A stretch of 64,000 bases of DNA, taken from Escarpia spicata. Taxonomy: Eukaryota; Annelida; Polychaeta; Sabellida; Siboglinidae. Made by a program: the position numbers and the translations under genes. Shown here piece by piece: positions 20,201-35,400 of the stretch (positions are counted from its first letter, which is position 1; each line of letters starts with the position of its first letter). The DNA is taken from positions 40,752,159-40,816,158 of the forward strand of contig OZ023216.1 in the NCBI GenBank assembly GCA_963995525.1, read 5' to 3'. The notes beneath the pieces were generated by a model, which saw nothing but the letters and a program-made list of their open reading frames with translations, searched no databases and was not told the DNA's origin.

Positions 20201-23200
20201 GAGGACTGTGAGAAGAACATAAGGAGCTGTACAACAATACATTATCAGACATTAAGTGATAGGAGGAAAGCCATGGGTGAAGTGGGAGGACTGCGATAAG
20301 AATACAAAGAGCTGTACAACAATACAGTATCAGACATTAAGTGATAGGAGGAAAGCCATGGGTGAAGTGTGAGGACTGTGAGAAGAACACAAAGAGCTGT
20401 ACAACAATACAGTATCCGACATTAAGTGATAGGAGGAAAGCCAATGGTGAAGTGGGAGGACCGCGAGAAGAACACAAAGAGCTGTACCACAATACAGTAT
20501 CAGACATTATGTGATAGGAGGAAAGCCTTGGGTGAAGTGGGAGGACCACGAGAAGAACACAAAGAGATGTACAACAATACAGTATCAAACATTAAGTGAT
20601 AGGAGGAAAGCCATGGGTGAAGTGGGAGGACTGCGAGAAGAACACACAGAGTTGTACAACAATACAGTATCAGACATTAAGTGATAGGAGGAAAGCCATC
20701 GGTGAAGTGGGAGGACTGTGAGAAGAACACAAAGAGCTGTACAACAGTAGAGTATCCGACATCAAGTGATGGGAGGAAAGCCATCGGTGAAGTGAGCGGA
20801 CTGTGAGAAGAATACAAAGAGCTGTACAACAATACAGTATCCCACAATAAGTTATAGGAGGAAAGCCATGGGTGAGGTGGTAGGTCCGCGAGAAGAACAC
20901 AAAGAGCTGTACAACAATACAGTATCAGACATTAAATGATAGGAGGAAAGCCATGGGTGAAGTGGGAGGACTGCGAGAAGAACACAAAGAGCTGTACAAC
21001 AATACATTATCGACATTAAGTGATAGGAGGAAAGCCATGGGTGAAGTGGGAGGACTGTGAGAAGAACAAAAAGAGTTGTACAACAATACAGTATCAGACA
21101 TTAAGTGATAGGAGGAAAGCCATGGGTGAGGTGGGAGGATTGCGAGAAGAACAAAAAGAGCTGTACAACAATACAGTATCACACATTAAGTGATAGGAGG
21201 AAAGCCATGGGTGAAGTGGAAAGATTGTGAGAAGAACACAAAGAGCTGTACAACAATACAGTATCCGACATTAAGTGATAGGAGGAAAGCCAAGGGTGAA
21301 GTGGGAGGGCCGCGAGAAGAACACAAAGAGCTGTACAACAATACAGTATCAGACATTAAGTGATAGGAGGAAAGACATGGGTGAAGTGGGAAGACTGTGA
21401 GAAGAACACAAAGAGCTGTACAACAATACAGTATCAGACATTCAGTGATAGGAGTAAAGCCATGGGTGAAGTGGGAGGACTGTGAGAAGAACATAAGGAG
21501 CTGTACAACAATACATTATCAGACATTAAGTGATAGGAGGAAAGCCATGGGTGAAGTGGGAGGACTGCGATAAGAATACAAAGAGCTGTACAACAATACA
21601 GTATCAGACATTAAGTGATAGGAGGAAAGCCATGGGTGAAGTGTGAGGACTGTGAGAAGAACACAAAGAGTTGTACAACAATACAGTATCAGACGTTAAG
21701 TGATAGGAGGAAAGCCATGGGTGAGGTGGGAGGACTGCGAGAAGAACAAAAAGAGCTGTACAACAATACAGTATCAGACATTAAGTGATAGGAGGAAAGC
21801 CATGGGTGAAGTGGGAAGACTGTGAGAAGAACAAAAAGTGCTGTACAACAATACAGTATCAGACATTAAGTGATAGGAGTAAAGCCATGGGTGAAGTGGG
21901 AAGACTGTGAGAAGAACACAAAGAGCTGTACAACAATACATTATCAGACATTAAGTGATAGGAGGAAAGCCATGGGTGAAGTGGTAGGACTGCAATAAGA
22001 ATACAAAGAGCTGTACAACAATACAGTATCAGACATTAAGTGATAGGAGGAAAGCCATGGGTGAAGTGGTAGGACTGCGATAAGAATACAAAGAACTGTA
22101 CAACAATACAGTATCAGACATTATGTGGTTGGAGGAAAGCCTTGGGTGAAGTGGGAGGACCGCGAGAATAACACAAAGAGCTGTACAACAATACAATATC
22201 AGAGATTAAGTGATAGGAGGAAAGTCATGGGTGAAGTGGGAGGACTGTGAGAAGAACACAAAGAGCTGTACAACAATACAGTATCCCACATTAAGTGATA
22301 GGAGGAAAGCCAAGGGTGAAGTGGGAGGACCGCGAGAAGAACACAAAGAGCTGTACAACAATACAGTATCAGACATTATGTGATAGGAGGAAAGATATGG
22401 GTGAAGTGGGAAGACTGTGAGAAGAACACAAAGAGCTGTACAACAATACAGTATCAGACATTCAGTGATAGGAGTAAAGCCATGGGTGAAGTGGGAGGAC
22501 TGTGAGAAGAACATAAGGAGCTGTACAACAATACATTATCAGACATTAAGTGATAGGAGGAAAGCCATGGGTGAAGTGGGAGGACTGCGATAAGAATACA
22601 AAGAGCTGTACAACAATACAGTATCAGACATTAAGTGATAGGAGGAAAGCCATGGGGGAAGTGGGAGGACTGTGAGAAGAACACAAAGAGCTGTACAACA
22701 ATACAGTATCCGACATTAAGTGATAGGAGGAAAGCCAAGGGTGAAGTGGGAGGACCGCGAGAAGAACACAAAGAGCTGTACAACAATACAGTATCAGACA
22801 TTATGTGATAGGAGGAAAGCCTAGGGTGAAGTGGGAGGACCGCGAGAAGAACACAAAGAGCTGTACAACAATACAGTATCAAACATTAAGTGATAGGAGG
22901 AAAGCCATGGGTGAAGTGGGAGGACTGCGAGAAGAACACACAGAGTTGTACAACAATACAGTATCAGACATTATGTGGTTGGAGGAAAGCCTTGGGTGAA
23001 GTGGGAGGACCGCGAGAAGAACACAAAGAGCTGTACAACAATAGAGTATCCGACATTAAGTGATAGGAGGAAAGCCATGGGTGAAGTGGGACGACTGCGA
23101 GAAGAACACAAAGAGCTGTACAACAATACAGTATCAGACATTATGTGATAGGAGTAAAGCCATGAGTGAAGTGGGAGGACTGTGAGAAGAACACAAAGAG

Positions 23201-25430
23201 CTGTACAACAATACAGTATCAGACATTAAGTGATAGGAGGAAAGTCATGTGTGAAGTGGAAGGACTGTGAGAAGAACACAAAGAGCTGTACAACAATACA
23301 GTATCCGACATTAAGTGATAGGAGGAAAGCCATGGGTGAAGTGGGAGGACTGTGAGAAGAACACAAAGAGCTGTACAACAATACAGTATCCCACATTAAG
23401 TGATAGGAGAAAAGCCATGGGTGAAGTGGTAGGTCCGCGAGAAGAACACAAAGAGCTGTACAACAATATAGTATCCCACATTAAGTGATAGGAGGAAAGC
23501 CATGGGTGAAGTGGTAGGTCCGCGAGAAGAACACCAAGAGATGTACAACAATACAGAATCCCACAATAAGTGATAGGAGGAAAGCCATGGGTGAAGTGGT
23601 AGGTCCGCGAGAAGAACACAAAGAGCTGTACAACAATACAGTATCAGACATTAAATGATAGGAGAAAAGCCATGGGTGAAGTGGGAGGACTGCGAGAAGA
23701 ACACAAAGAGCTGTATAACAATACATTATCAGACATTAAGTGATAGGAGGAAAGCCATGGGTGAAGTGGGAGGACTGTGAGAAGAACAAAAAGAGTTGTA
23801 CAACAATACAGTATCAGACATTAAGTGATGGGAGGAAAGCCATGGGTGAGGTGGGAGGACTGCGAGAAGAACAAAAAGAGCTGTACAACAATACAGTATC
23901 AGACATTAAGTGATAGGAGGAAAGCCATGGGTGAAGAGGGAGGACTGTGAGAAGAACACAAAGAGCTGTACAACAATACAGTATCCTACATTAAGTGATA
24001 GGAGGAAAGCCAAGGGTGAAGTGGGAGGACCGCGAGAAGAACACAAAGAGCTGTACAACAATACAGTATCAGACATTATGTGATAGGAGGAAAGCCTTGG
24101 GTGAAGTGGGAGGACCGCGAGAAGAACACAAAGAGCTGTACAACAATACAGTATCAGACATTAAGTGATAGGAGGAAAGACATGGGTGAAGTGAGAAGAC
24201 TGTGAGAAGAACACAAAGAGCTGTACAACAATACCGTATCAGACATTCAGTGATAGGAGTAAAGCCATGGGTGAAGTGGGAGGACTGTGAGAAGAACATA
24301 AGGAGCTGTACAACAATACATTATCAGACATTAAGTGATAGGAGGAAAGCCATGGGTGAAGTGGGAGGACTGCGATAAGAATACAAAGAGCTGTACAACA
24401 ATACAGTATCAGACATTAAGTGATAGGAGGAAAGCCATGGGTGAAGTGTGAGGACTGTGAGAAGAACACAAAGAGCTGTACAACAATACAGTATCCGACA
24501 TTAAGTGATAGGAGGAAAGCCAATGGTGAAGTGGGAGGACCGCGAGAAGAACACAAAGAGCTGTACCACAATACAGTATCAGACATTATGTGATAGGAGG
24601 AAAGCCTTGGGTGAAGTGGGAGGACCACGAGAAGAACACAAAGAGATGTACAACAATACAGTATCAAACATTAAGTGATAGGAGGAAAGCCATGGGTGAA
24701 GTGGGAGGACTGCGAGAAGAACACACAGAGTTGTACAACAATACAGTATCAGACATTAAGTGATAGGAGGAAAGCCATCGGTGAAGTGGGAGGACTGTGA
24801 GAAGAACACAAAGAGCTGTACAACAGTAGAGTATCCGACATCAAGTGATGGGAGGAAAGCCATCGGTGAAGTGAGCGGACTGTGAGAAGAATACAAAGAG
24901 CTGTACAACAATACAGTATCCCACAATAAGTTATAGGAGGAAAGCCATGGGTGAGGTGGTAGGTCCGCGAGAAGAACACAAAGAGCTGTACAACAATACA
25001 GTATCAGACATTAAATGATAGGAGGAAAGCCATGGGTGAAGTGGGAGGACTGCGAGAAGAACACAAAGAGCTGTACAACAATACATTATCGACATTAAGT
25101 GATAGGAGGAAAGCCATGGGTGAAGTGGGAGGACTGTGAGAAGAACAAAAAGAGTTGTACAACAATACAGTATCAGACATTAAGTGATAGGAGGAAAGCC
25201 ATGGGTGAGGTGGGAGGACTGCGAGAAGAACAAAAAGAGCTGTACAACAATACAGTATCACACATTAAGTGATAGGAGGAAAGCCATGGGTGAAGTGGAA
25301 AGATTGTGAGAAGAACACAAAGAGCTGTACAACAATACAGTATCCGACATTAAGTGATAGGAGGAAAGCCAAGGGTGAAGTGGGAGGACCGCGAGAAGAA
25401 CACAAAGAGCTGTACAACAATACAGTATCA
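17270..25430. repeat. Higher-order repeat: two near-identical 4,079-bp blocks of 48 monomers
   Basis: Variant monomers recur in the same order 4,079 bp apart (47 x 85 + 84), from about 17,270-21,350 to 21,350-25,430, with only a few single-base differences (for example GAGGATTGCG at 21,135 versus GAGGACTGCG at 25,214). Parts of the second block recur again with offsets of 2,634 bp (from 22.6 kb to 25.3 kb) and 1,699 bp (from 24.75 kb to 26.45 kb). Confidence 0.85.
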
Positions 25431-26439
25431 GACATTATGTGATAGGAGGAAAGCCTAGGGTGAAGTGGGAGGACCGCGAGAAGAACACAAAGAGCTGTAC
25501 AACAATACAGTATCAAACATTAAGTGATAGGAGGAAAGCCATGGGTGAAGTGGGAGGACTGCGAGAAGAACACACAGAGTTGTACAACAATACAGTATCA
25601 GACATTATGTGGTTGGAGGAAAGCCTTGGGTGAAGTGGGAGGACCGCGAGAAGAACACAAAGAGCTGTACAACAATAGAGTATCCGACATTAAGTGATAG
25701 GAGGAAAGCCATGGGTGAAGTGGGACGACTGCGAGAAGAACACAAAGAGCTGTACAACAATACAGTATCAGACATTATGTGATAGGAGTAAAGCCATGAG
25801 TGAAGTGGGAGGACTGTGAGAAGAACACAAAGAGCTGTACAACAATACAGTATCAGACATTAAGTGATAGGAGGAAAGTCATGTGTGAAGTGGAAGGACT
25901 GTGAGAAGAACACAAAGAGCTGTACAACAATACAGTATCCGACATTAAGTGATAGGAGGAAAGCCATGGGTGAAGTGGGAGGACTGTGAGAAGAACACAA
26001 AGAGCTGTACAACAATACAGTATCCCACATTAAGTGATAGGAGAAAAGCCATGGGTGAAGTGGTAGGTCCGCGAGAAGAACACAAAGAGCTGTACAACAA
26101 TATAGTATCCCACATTAAGTGATAGGAGGAAAGCCATGGGTGAAGTGGTAGGTCCGCGAGAAGAACACCAAGAGATGTACAACAATACAGAATCCCACAA
26201 TAAGTGATAGGAGGAAAGCCATGGGTGAAGTGGTATGTCCGCGAGAAGAACACAAAGAGCTGTACAACAATACAGTATCAGACATTAAATGATAGGAGAA
26301 AAGCCATGGGTTAAGTGGGAGGACTGCGAGAAGAACACAAAGAGCTGTATAACAATACATTATCAGACATTAAGTGATAGGAGGAAAGCCATGGGTGAAG
26401 TGGGAGGACTGCGAGAAGAACACACAGAGTTGTACAACA

Positions 26440-29400
26440 ATACAGTATCAGACATTAAGTGATAGGAGGAAAGCCATCGGTGAAGTGGGAGGACTGTGAG
26501 AAGAACACAAAGAGCTGTACAACAGTAGAGTATCCGACATCAAGTGATGGGAGGAAAGCCATCGGTGAAGTGAGCGGACTGTGAGAAGAATACAAAGAGC
26601 TGTACAACAATACAGTATCCCACAATAAGTTATAGGAGGAAAGCCATGGGTGAGGTGGTAGGTCCGCGAGAAGAACACAAAGAGCTGTACAACAATACAG
26701 TATCAGACATTAAATGATAGGAGGAAAGCCATGGGTGAAGTGGGAGGACTGCGAGAAGAACACAAAGAGCTGTACAACAATACATTATCGACATTAAGTG
26801 ATAGGAGGAAAGCCATGGGTGAAGTGGGAGGACTGTGAGAAGAACAAAAAGAGTTGTACAACAATACAGTATCAGACATTAAGTGATAGGAGGAAAGCCA
26901 TGGGTGAGGTGGGAGGACTGCGAGAAGAACAAAAAGAGCTGTACAACAATACAGTATCACACATTAAGTGATAGGAGGAAAGCCATGGGTGAAGTGGAAA
27001 GATTGTGAAAAGAACACAAAGAGCTGTACAACAATACAGTATCAGACATTAAGTGATAGGAGTAAAGCCATGGGTGAAGTGGGAGGACTGTGAAAAGAAC
27101 ACAAAGAGCTGTACAACAATACATTATCAGACATTAAGTGATAGGAGGAAAGCCATGGGTGAAGTGGGAGGACTGCGAGAAGAATACAAAGAGCTGTACA
27201 ACAATACAGTATCAGACATTAAGTGATAGGAGGAAAGATATGGGTGAAGTGGGAAGACTGTAAGAAGAACACAAAGAGCTGTACAACAATAGAGTATCCG
27301 ACATTAAGTGATAGAATGAAAGCCATGGGTGAAGTGGGAGGATCGCGAGAAGAACACAAAGAGCTGTACAACAATACAGTATCCGACATTAAGTGATAGG
27401 AGGAAAGCCATGGGTGAAGTGGGAGTACTGTGAGAAGAACACAAAGAGCTGTACAAAAATACAGTATCCCACATTAAGTGATAGGAGGAAAGCCATGGGT
27501 GAAGTGGTAGGTCCGCGAGAATAACACAAAGAGCTGTACAACAATACAGTATCCCACATTAAGTGATAGGAGGAAAGCCATGGGTGAAGTGGTAGGTCCG
27601 CGAGAAGATCACAAAGAGCTGTACAACAATAGAGTATCAGACATTAAATGATAGGAGGAAAGCCATGGGTGAAGTGGGAGGACTGCGAGAAGAACTCAAA
27701 GAGCTGTACAACAATACAGTGTCAGACATTAAGTGATAGGAGGAAAGCCATGGGTGAAGTGGGAGGACTGTGAGAAGAACACAAAGAGTTGTACAACAAT
27801 ACAGTATCTGACGTTAAGTGATAGGAGGAAAGCCATGGGTGAGGTGGGAGGACTGCGAGAAGAACAAAAAGAGCTGTACAACAATACAGTATCAGACATT
27901 AAGTGATAGGAGGAAAGTCATGTGTGAAGTGGAAGGACTGTGAGAAGAACACAAAGAGCTGTACAACAATACAGTATCCAACATTAAGTGATAGGAGGAA
28001 AGCCATGGGTGAAGTGGGAGGACTGTGAGAAGAACACAAAGAGCTGTACAACAATACAGTATCCCAAGTTAAGTGATAGGAGGAAAGCCATGGGTGAAGT
28101 GGTAGGTCCGCGAGAAGAACACAAAGAGCTGTACAACAATATAGTATCCCACATTAAGTGATAGGAGGAAAGCCATGTGTGAAGTGGTAGGTCCGCGAGA
28201 AGAACACAAAGAGCTGTACAACAATACAGTATCATACATTATATGATAGGAGAAAAGCCATGGGTGAAGTGGGAGGACTGCGAGAAGAACACAAAGAGCT
28301 GTATAACAATACATTATCAGACATTAAGTGATAGGAGGAAAGCCATGGGTGAAGTGGGAGGATTGTGAGAAGAACAAAAAGAGTTGTACAACAATACAGT
28401 ATCAGACATTAAGTGATGGGAGGAAAGCCATGGGTGAGGTGGGAGGACTGCGAGAAGAACAAAAAGAGATGTACAACAATACAGTATCAGACATTAAGTG
28501 ACAGGAGGAAAGCCATGGGTGAAGTGGGAGGACTGTGAGAAGAACACAAAGAGCTGTACAACAATACAGTATCCCACATTAAGTGATAGGAGGAAAGCCA
28601 AGGGTGAAGTGGGAGGACCGCGAGAAGAACACAAAGAGCTGTACAACAATACAGTATCAGACATTATGTGGTAGGAGGAAAGCCTTGGGTGAAGTGGGAG
28701 GACCGCGAGAAGAACACAAAGAGCTGTACAACAATACAGTATCAGACATTAAGTGATAGGAGGAAAGACATGGGTGAAGTGGGAAGACTGTGAGAAGAAC
28801 ACAAAGAGCTGTACAACAATACAGTATCAGACATTCAGTGATAGGAGTAAAGCCATGGGTGAAGTGGGAGGACTGTGAGAAGAACATAAGGAGCTGTACA
28901 ACAATACATTATCAGACATTAAGTGATAGGAGGAAAGCCATGGGTGAAGTGGGAGGACTGCGATAAGAATACAAAGAGCTGTACAACAATACAGTATCAG
29001 ACATTAAGTGATAGGAGGAAAATCATGGGTGAAGTGGGAGGACTGCGAGAAGAACACAAAGAGCTGTACAACAATACAGTATCAGACATTAAGTGATAGG
29101 AGGAAAGCCATGGGTGAAGTGGGAGGACTGCGAGAAGAACACAAAGAGTTGTACAACAATACAGTATCAGACATTACGTGATAGGAGGAAAGACATGGGT
29201 GAAGTGGGAAGACTTTGAGAAGAACACAAAGAGCTGTACAACAATACCGTATCAGACATTCAGTGATAGGAGTAAAGCCATCGGTGAAGTGGGAGGACTG
29301 TGAGAAGAACATGAGGAGCTGTACAACAATACATTATCAGACATTAAGTGATAGGAGGAAAGCCATGGGTGAAGTGGGAGGACTGCGATAAGAATACAAA

Positions 29401-32400
29401 GAGCTGTACAACAATACAGTATCAGACATTAAGTGATAGGAGGAAAGCCATGGGTGAAGTGTGAGGACTGTGAGAAGAACACAAAGAGCTGTACAACAAT
29501 ACAGTATCCGACATTAAGTGATAGGAGGAAAGCCAAGGTTGAAGTGGGAGGACCGCGAGAAGAACACAAAGAGCTGTACAACAATACAGTATCAGACATT
29601 ATGTGATAGGAGGAAAGCCTTGGGTGAAGTGGGAGGACCGCGAGAAGAACACAAAGAGCTGTACAACAATACAGTATCAAACATTAAGTGATAGGAGGAA
29701 AGCCATGGGTGAAGTGGGAGGACTGCGAGAAGAACACACAGAATTGTACAACAATACAGTATCAGACATTAAGTGATAGGAGGAAAGCCATCGGTGAAGT
29801 GGGAGGACTGTGAGAAGAACACAAAGAGCTGTACAACAGTAGAGTATCCGACATCAAGTGATAGGAGGAAAGCCACCGGTGAAGTGAGCGGACTGTGAGA
29901 AGAATACAAAGAGCTGTACAACAATACAGTATCCCACAATAAGTTATAGGAGGAAAGCCATGGGTGAAGTGGTAGGTCCGCGAGAAGAACACAAAGAGCT
30001 GTACAACAATACAGTATCAGACATTAAATGATAGGAGGAAAGCCATGGGTGAAGTGGGAGGACTGCGAGAAGAACACAAAGAGCTGTACAACAATACATT
30101 ATCGACATTAAGTGATAGGAGGAAAGTCATGGGTGAAGTTGGAGGACTGTGAGAAGAACAAAAAGAGTTGTACAACAATACAGTATCAGAAATTAAGTGA
30201 TAGGAGGAAAGCCATGGGTGAGGTGGGAGGACTGCGAGAAGAACAAAAAGAGCTGTACAACAATACAGTATCCGACATTAAGTGATAGGAGGAAAGCCAT
30301 GGGTGAAGTGGGAGTACTGTGAGAAGAACACAAAGAGCTGTACAAAAATACAGTATCCCACATTAAGTGATAGGAGGAAAGCCATGGGTGAAGTGGTAGG
30401 TCCGCGAGAAGAACACAAAGAGCTGTACAACAATACAGTATCCCACATTAAGTGATAGGAGGAAAGCCATGGGTGAAGAGGTAGGTCCGCGAGAAGATCA
30501 CAAAGAGCTGTACAACAATACAGTATCAGACATTAAATGATAGGAGGAAAGCCATGGGTGAAGTGGGAGGACTGCGAGAAGAACTCAAAGAGCTGTACAA
30601 CAATACAGTGTCAGACATTAAGTGATCGGAGGAAAGCCATGGGTGAAGTGGGAGGACTGTGAGAAGAACACAAAGAGTTGTACAACAATACAGTATCTGA
30701 CGTTAAGTGATAGGAGGAAAGCCATGGGTGAGGTGGGAGGACTGCGAGAAGAACAAAAAGAGCTGTACAACAATACAGTATCAGACATTAAGTGATAGGA
30801 GGAAAGTCATGTGTGAAGTGGAAGGACTGTGAGAAGAACACAAAGAGCTGTACAACAATACAGTATCCAACATTAAGTGATAGGAGGAAAGCCATGGGTG
30901 AAGTGGGAGGACTGTGAGAAGAACATAAGGAGCTGTACAACAATACATTATCAGACATTAAGTTATAGGAGGAAAGCCATGGGTGAAGTGGGAGGACTGC
31001 GATAAGAATACAAAGAGCTGTACAACAATACAGTATCAGACATTAACTGATAGGAGGAAAATCATGGGTGAAGTGGGAGGACTGCGAGAAGAACACAAAG
31101 AGCTGTACAACAATACAGTATCAGACATTAAGTGATAGGAGGAAAGCCATGGGTGAAGTGGGAGGACTGCGAGAAGAACACAAAGAGTTGTACAACAATA
31201 CAGTATCAGACATTAAGTGATAGGAGGAAAGACATGGGTGAAGTGGGAAGACTGTGAGAAGAACACAAAGAGCTGTACAACAATACCGTATCAGACATTC
31301 AGTGATAGGAGTAAAGCCATCGGTGAAGTGGGAGGACTGTGAGAAGAACATAAGGAGCTGTACAACAATACATTATCAGACATTAAGTGATAGGAGGAAA
31401 GCCATGGGTGAAGTGGGAGGACTGCGATAAGAATACAAAGAGCTGTACAACAATACAGTATCAGACATTAAGTGATAGGAGGAAAGCCATGGGTGAAGTG
31501 TGAGGACTGTGAGAAGAACACAAAGAGCTGTACAACAATACAGTATCCGACATTAAGTGATAGGAGGAAAGCCAAGGTTGAAGTGGGAGGACCGCGAGAA
31601 GAACACAAAGAGCTGTACAACAATACAGTATCAGACATTATGTGATAGGAGGAAAGCCTTGGGTGAAGTGGGAGGACCGCGAGAAGAACACAAAGAGCTG
31701 TACAACAATACAGTATCAAACATTAAGTGATAGGAGGAAAGCCATGGGTGAAGTGGGAGGACTGCGAGAAGAACACACAGAATTGTACAACAATACAGTA
31801 TCAGACATTAAGTGATAGGAGGAAAGCCATCGGTGAAGTGGGAGGACTGTGAGAAGAACACAAAGAGCTGTACAACAGTAGAGTATCCGACATCAAGTGA
31901 TAGGAGGAAAGCCATCGGTGAAGTGAGCGGACTGTGAGAAGAATACAAAGAGCTGTACAACAATACAGTATCCCACAATAAGTTATAGGAGGAAAGCCAT
32001 GGGTGAAGTGGTAGGTCCGCGAGAAGAACACAAAGAGCTGTACAACAATACAGTATCAGACATTAAATGATAGGAGGAAAGCCATGGGTGAAGTGGGAGG
32101 ACTGCGAGAAGAACACAAAGAGCTGTACAACAATACATTATCGACATTAAGTGATAGGAGGAAAGCCATGGGTGAAGTTGGAGGACTGTGAGAAGAACAA
32201 AAAGAGTTGTACAACAATACAGTATCAGAAAATAAGTGATAGGAGGAAAGCCATGGGTGAGGTGGGAGGACTGCGAGAAGAACAAAAAGAGCTGTACAAC
32301 AATACAGTATCCGACATTAAGTGATAGGAGGAAAGCCATGGGTGAAGTGGGAGTACTGTGAGAAGAACACAAAGAGCTGTACAAAAATAGAGTATCCCAC

Positions 32401-35400
32401 ATTAAGTGATAGGAGGAAAGCCATGGGTGAAGTGGTAGGTCCGCGAGAAGAACACAAAGAGCTGTACAACAATACAGTATCCCACATTAAGTGATAGGAG
32501 GAAAGCCATGGGTGAAGTGGTAGGTCCGCGAGAAGATCACAAAGAGCTGTACAACAATACAGTATCAGACATTAAATGATAGGAGGAAAGCCATGGGTGA
32601 AGTGGGAGGACTGCGAGAAGAACTCAAAGAGCTGTACAACAATACAGTGTCAGACATTAAGTGATAGGAGGAAAGCCATGGGTGAAGTGGGAGGACTGTG
32701 AGAAGAACACAAAGAGTTGTACAACAATACAGTATCTGACGTTAAGTGATAGGAGGAAAGCCATGGGTGAGGTGGGAGGACTGCGAGAAGAACAAAAAGA
32801 GCTGTACAACAATACAGTATCAGACATTAAGTGATAGGAGGAAAGTCATGTGTGAAGTGGAAGCACTGTGAGAAGAACACAAAGAGCTGTACAACAATAC
32901 AGTATCCAACATTAAGTGATAGGAGGAAAGCCATGGGTGAAGTGGGAGGACTGTGAGAAGAACACAAAGAGCTGTACAACAATACAGTATCCCAAGTTAA
33001 GTGATAGGAGGAAAGCCATGGGTGAAGTGGTAGGTCCGCGAGAAGAACACAAAGAGCTGTACAACAATATAGTATCCCACATTAAGTGATAGGAGGAAAG
33101 CCATGGGTGAAGTGGTAGGTCCGCGAGAAGAACACAAAGAGCTGTACAACAATACAGTATCAGACATTAGATGATAGGAGAAAAGCCATGGGTGAAGTGG
33201 GAGGACTGCGAGAAGAACACAAAGAGCTGTACAACAATACATTATCAGACATTCAGTGATAGGAGTAAAGCCATGGGTGAAGTGGGAGGACTGTGAGAAG
33301 AACATAAGGAGCTGTACAACAATACATTATCAGACATTAAGTGATAGGAGGAAAGCCATGGGTGAAGTGGGAGGACTGCGATAAGAATACAAAGAGCTGT
33401 ACAACAATACAGTATCAGACATTAAGTGATAGGAGGAAAATCATGGGTGAAGTGGGAGGACTGCGAGAAGAACACAAAGAGCTGTACAACAATACAGTAT
33501 CAGACATTAAGTGATAGGAGGAAAGCCATGGGTGAAGTGGGAGGACTGCGAGAAGAACACAAAGAGTTGTACAACAATACAGTATCAGACATTAAGTGAT
33601 AGGAGGAAAGACATGGGTGAAGTGGGAAGACTGTGAGAAGAACACAAAGAGCTGTACAACAATACCGTATCAGACATTCAGTTATAGGAGTAAAGCCATC
33701 GGTGAAGTGGGAGAACTGTGAGAAGAACATAAGGAGCTGTACAACAATACATTATCAGACATTAAGTGATAGGAGGAAAGCCATGGGTGAAGTGGGAGGA
33801 CTGCGATAAGAATACAAAGAGCTGTACAACAATACAGTATCAGACATTAAGTGATAGGAGGAAAGCCATGGGTGAAGTGTGAGGACTGTGAGAAGAACAC
33901 AAAGAGCTGTACAACAATACAGTATCCGACATTAAGTGATAGGAGGAAAGCCAAGGGTGAAGTGGGAGGACCGCGAGAAGAACACAAAGAGCTGTACAAC
34001 AATACAGTATCAGACATTATGTGATAGGAGGAAAGCCTTGGGTGAAGTGGGAGGACCGCGAGAAGAACACAAAGAGCTGTACAACAATACAGTATCAAAC
34101 ATTAAGTGATAGGAGGAAAGCCATGGGTGAAGTGGGAGGACTGCGAGAAGAACACACAGAATTGTACAACAATACAGTATCAGACATTAAGTGATAGGAG
34201 GAAAGCCATCGGTGAAGTGGGAGGACTGTGAGAAGAACACAAAGAGCTGTACAACAGTAGAGTATCCGACATCAAGTGATAGGAGGAAAGCCATCGGTGA
34301 AGTGAGCGGACTGTGAGAAGAATACAAAGAGCTGTACAACAATACAGTATCCCACAATAAGTTATAGGAGGAAAGCCATGGGTGAAGTGGTAGATCCGCG
34401 AGAAGAACACAAAGAGCTGTACAACAATACAGTATCAGACATTAAATGATAGGAGGAAAGCCATGGGTGAAGTGGGAGGACTGCGAGAAGAACACAAAGA
34501 GCTGTACAACAATACATTATCGACATTAAGTGATAGGAGGAAAGCCATGGGTGAAGTGGGAGGACTGTGAGAAGAACAAAAAGAGTTGTACAACAATACA
34601 GTATCAGAAATTAAGTGATAGGAGGAAAGCCATGGGTGAGGTGGGAGGACTGCGAGAAGAACAAAAAGAGCTGTACAACAATACAGTATCAGACATTAAG
34701 TGATAGGAGGAAAGCCATGGGTGAAGTGGAAAGATTGTGAGAAGAACACAAAGAGCAGTACAACAATACAGTATCAGACATTAAGTGATAGGAGTAAAGC
34801 CATGGGTGAAGTGGGAGGACTGTGAAAAGAACACAAAGAGCTGTACAACAATACATTATCAGACATTAAGTGATAGGAGGAAAGCCATGGGTGAAGTGGG
34901 AGGACTGCGAGAAGAATACAAAGAGCTGTACAACAATACAGTATCAGACATTAAGTGATAGGAGGAAAGACATGGGTGAAGTGGGAAGACTGTAAGAAGA
35001 ACACAAAGAGCTGTACAACAATAGAGTATCCGACATTAAGTGATAGAATGAAAGCCATGGGTGAAGTGGGAGGATCGCGAGAAGAACACAAAGAGCTGTA
35101 CAACAATACAGTATCAGACGTTAAGTGATAGGAGGAAAGCCATGGGTGAGGTGGGAGGACTGCGAGAAGAACAACAAGAGCTGTACAACAATACAGTATC
35201 AGACATTAAGTGATAGGAGGAAAGTCATGTGTGAAGTGGAAGGACTGTGAGAAGAACACAAAGTGCTGTACAACAATACAGTATCCAACATTAAGTGATA
35301 GGAGGAAAGCCATGGGTGAAGTGGGAGGACTGTGAGAAGAACACAAAGAGCTGTACAACAATACAGTATCCCACGTTAAGTGATAGGAGGAAAGCCATGG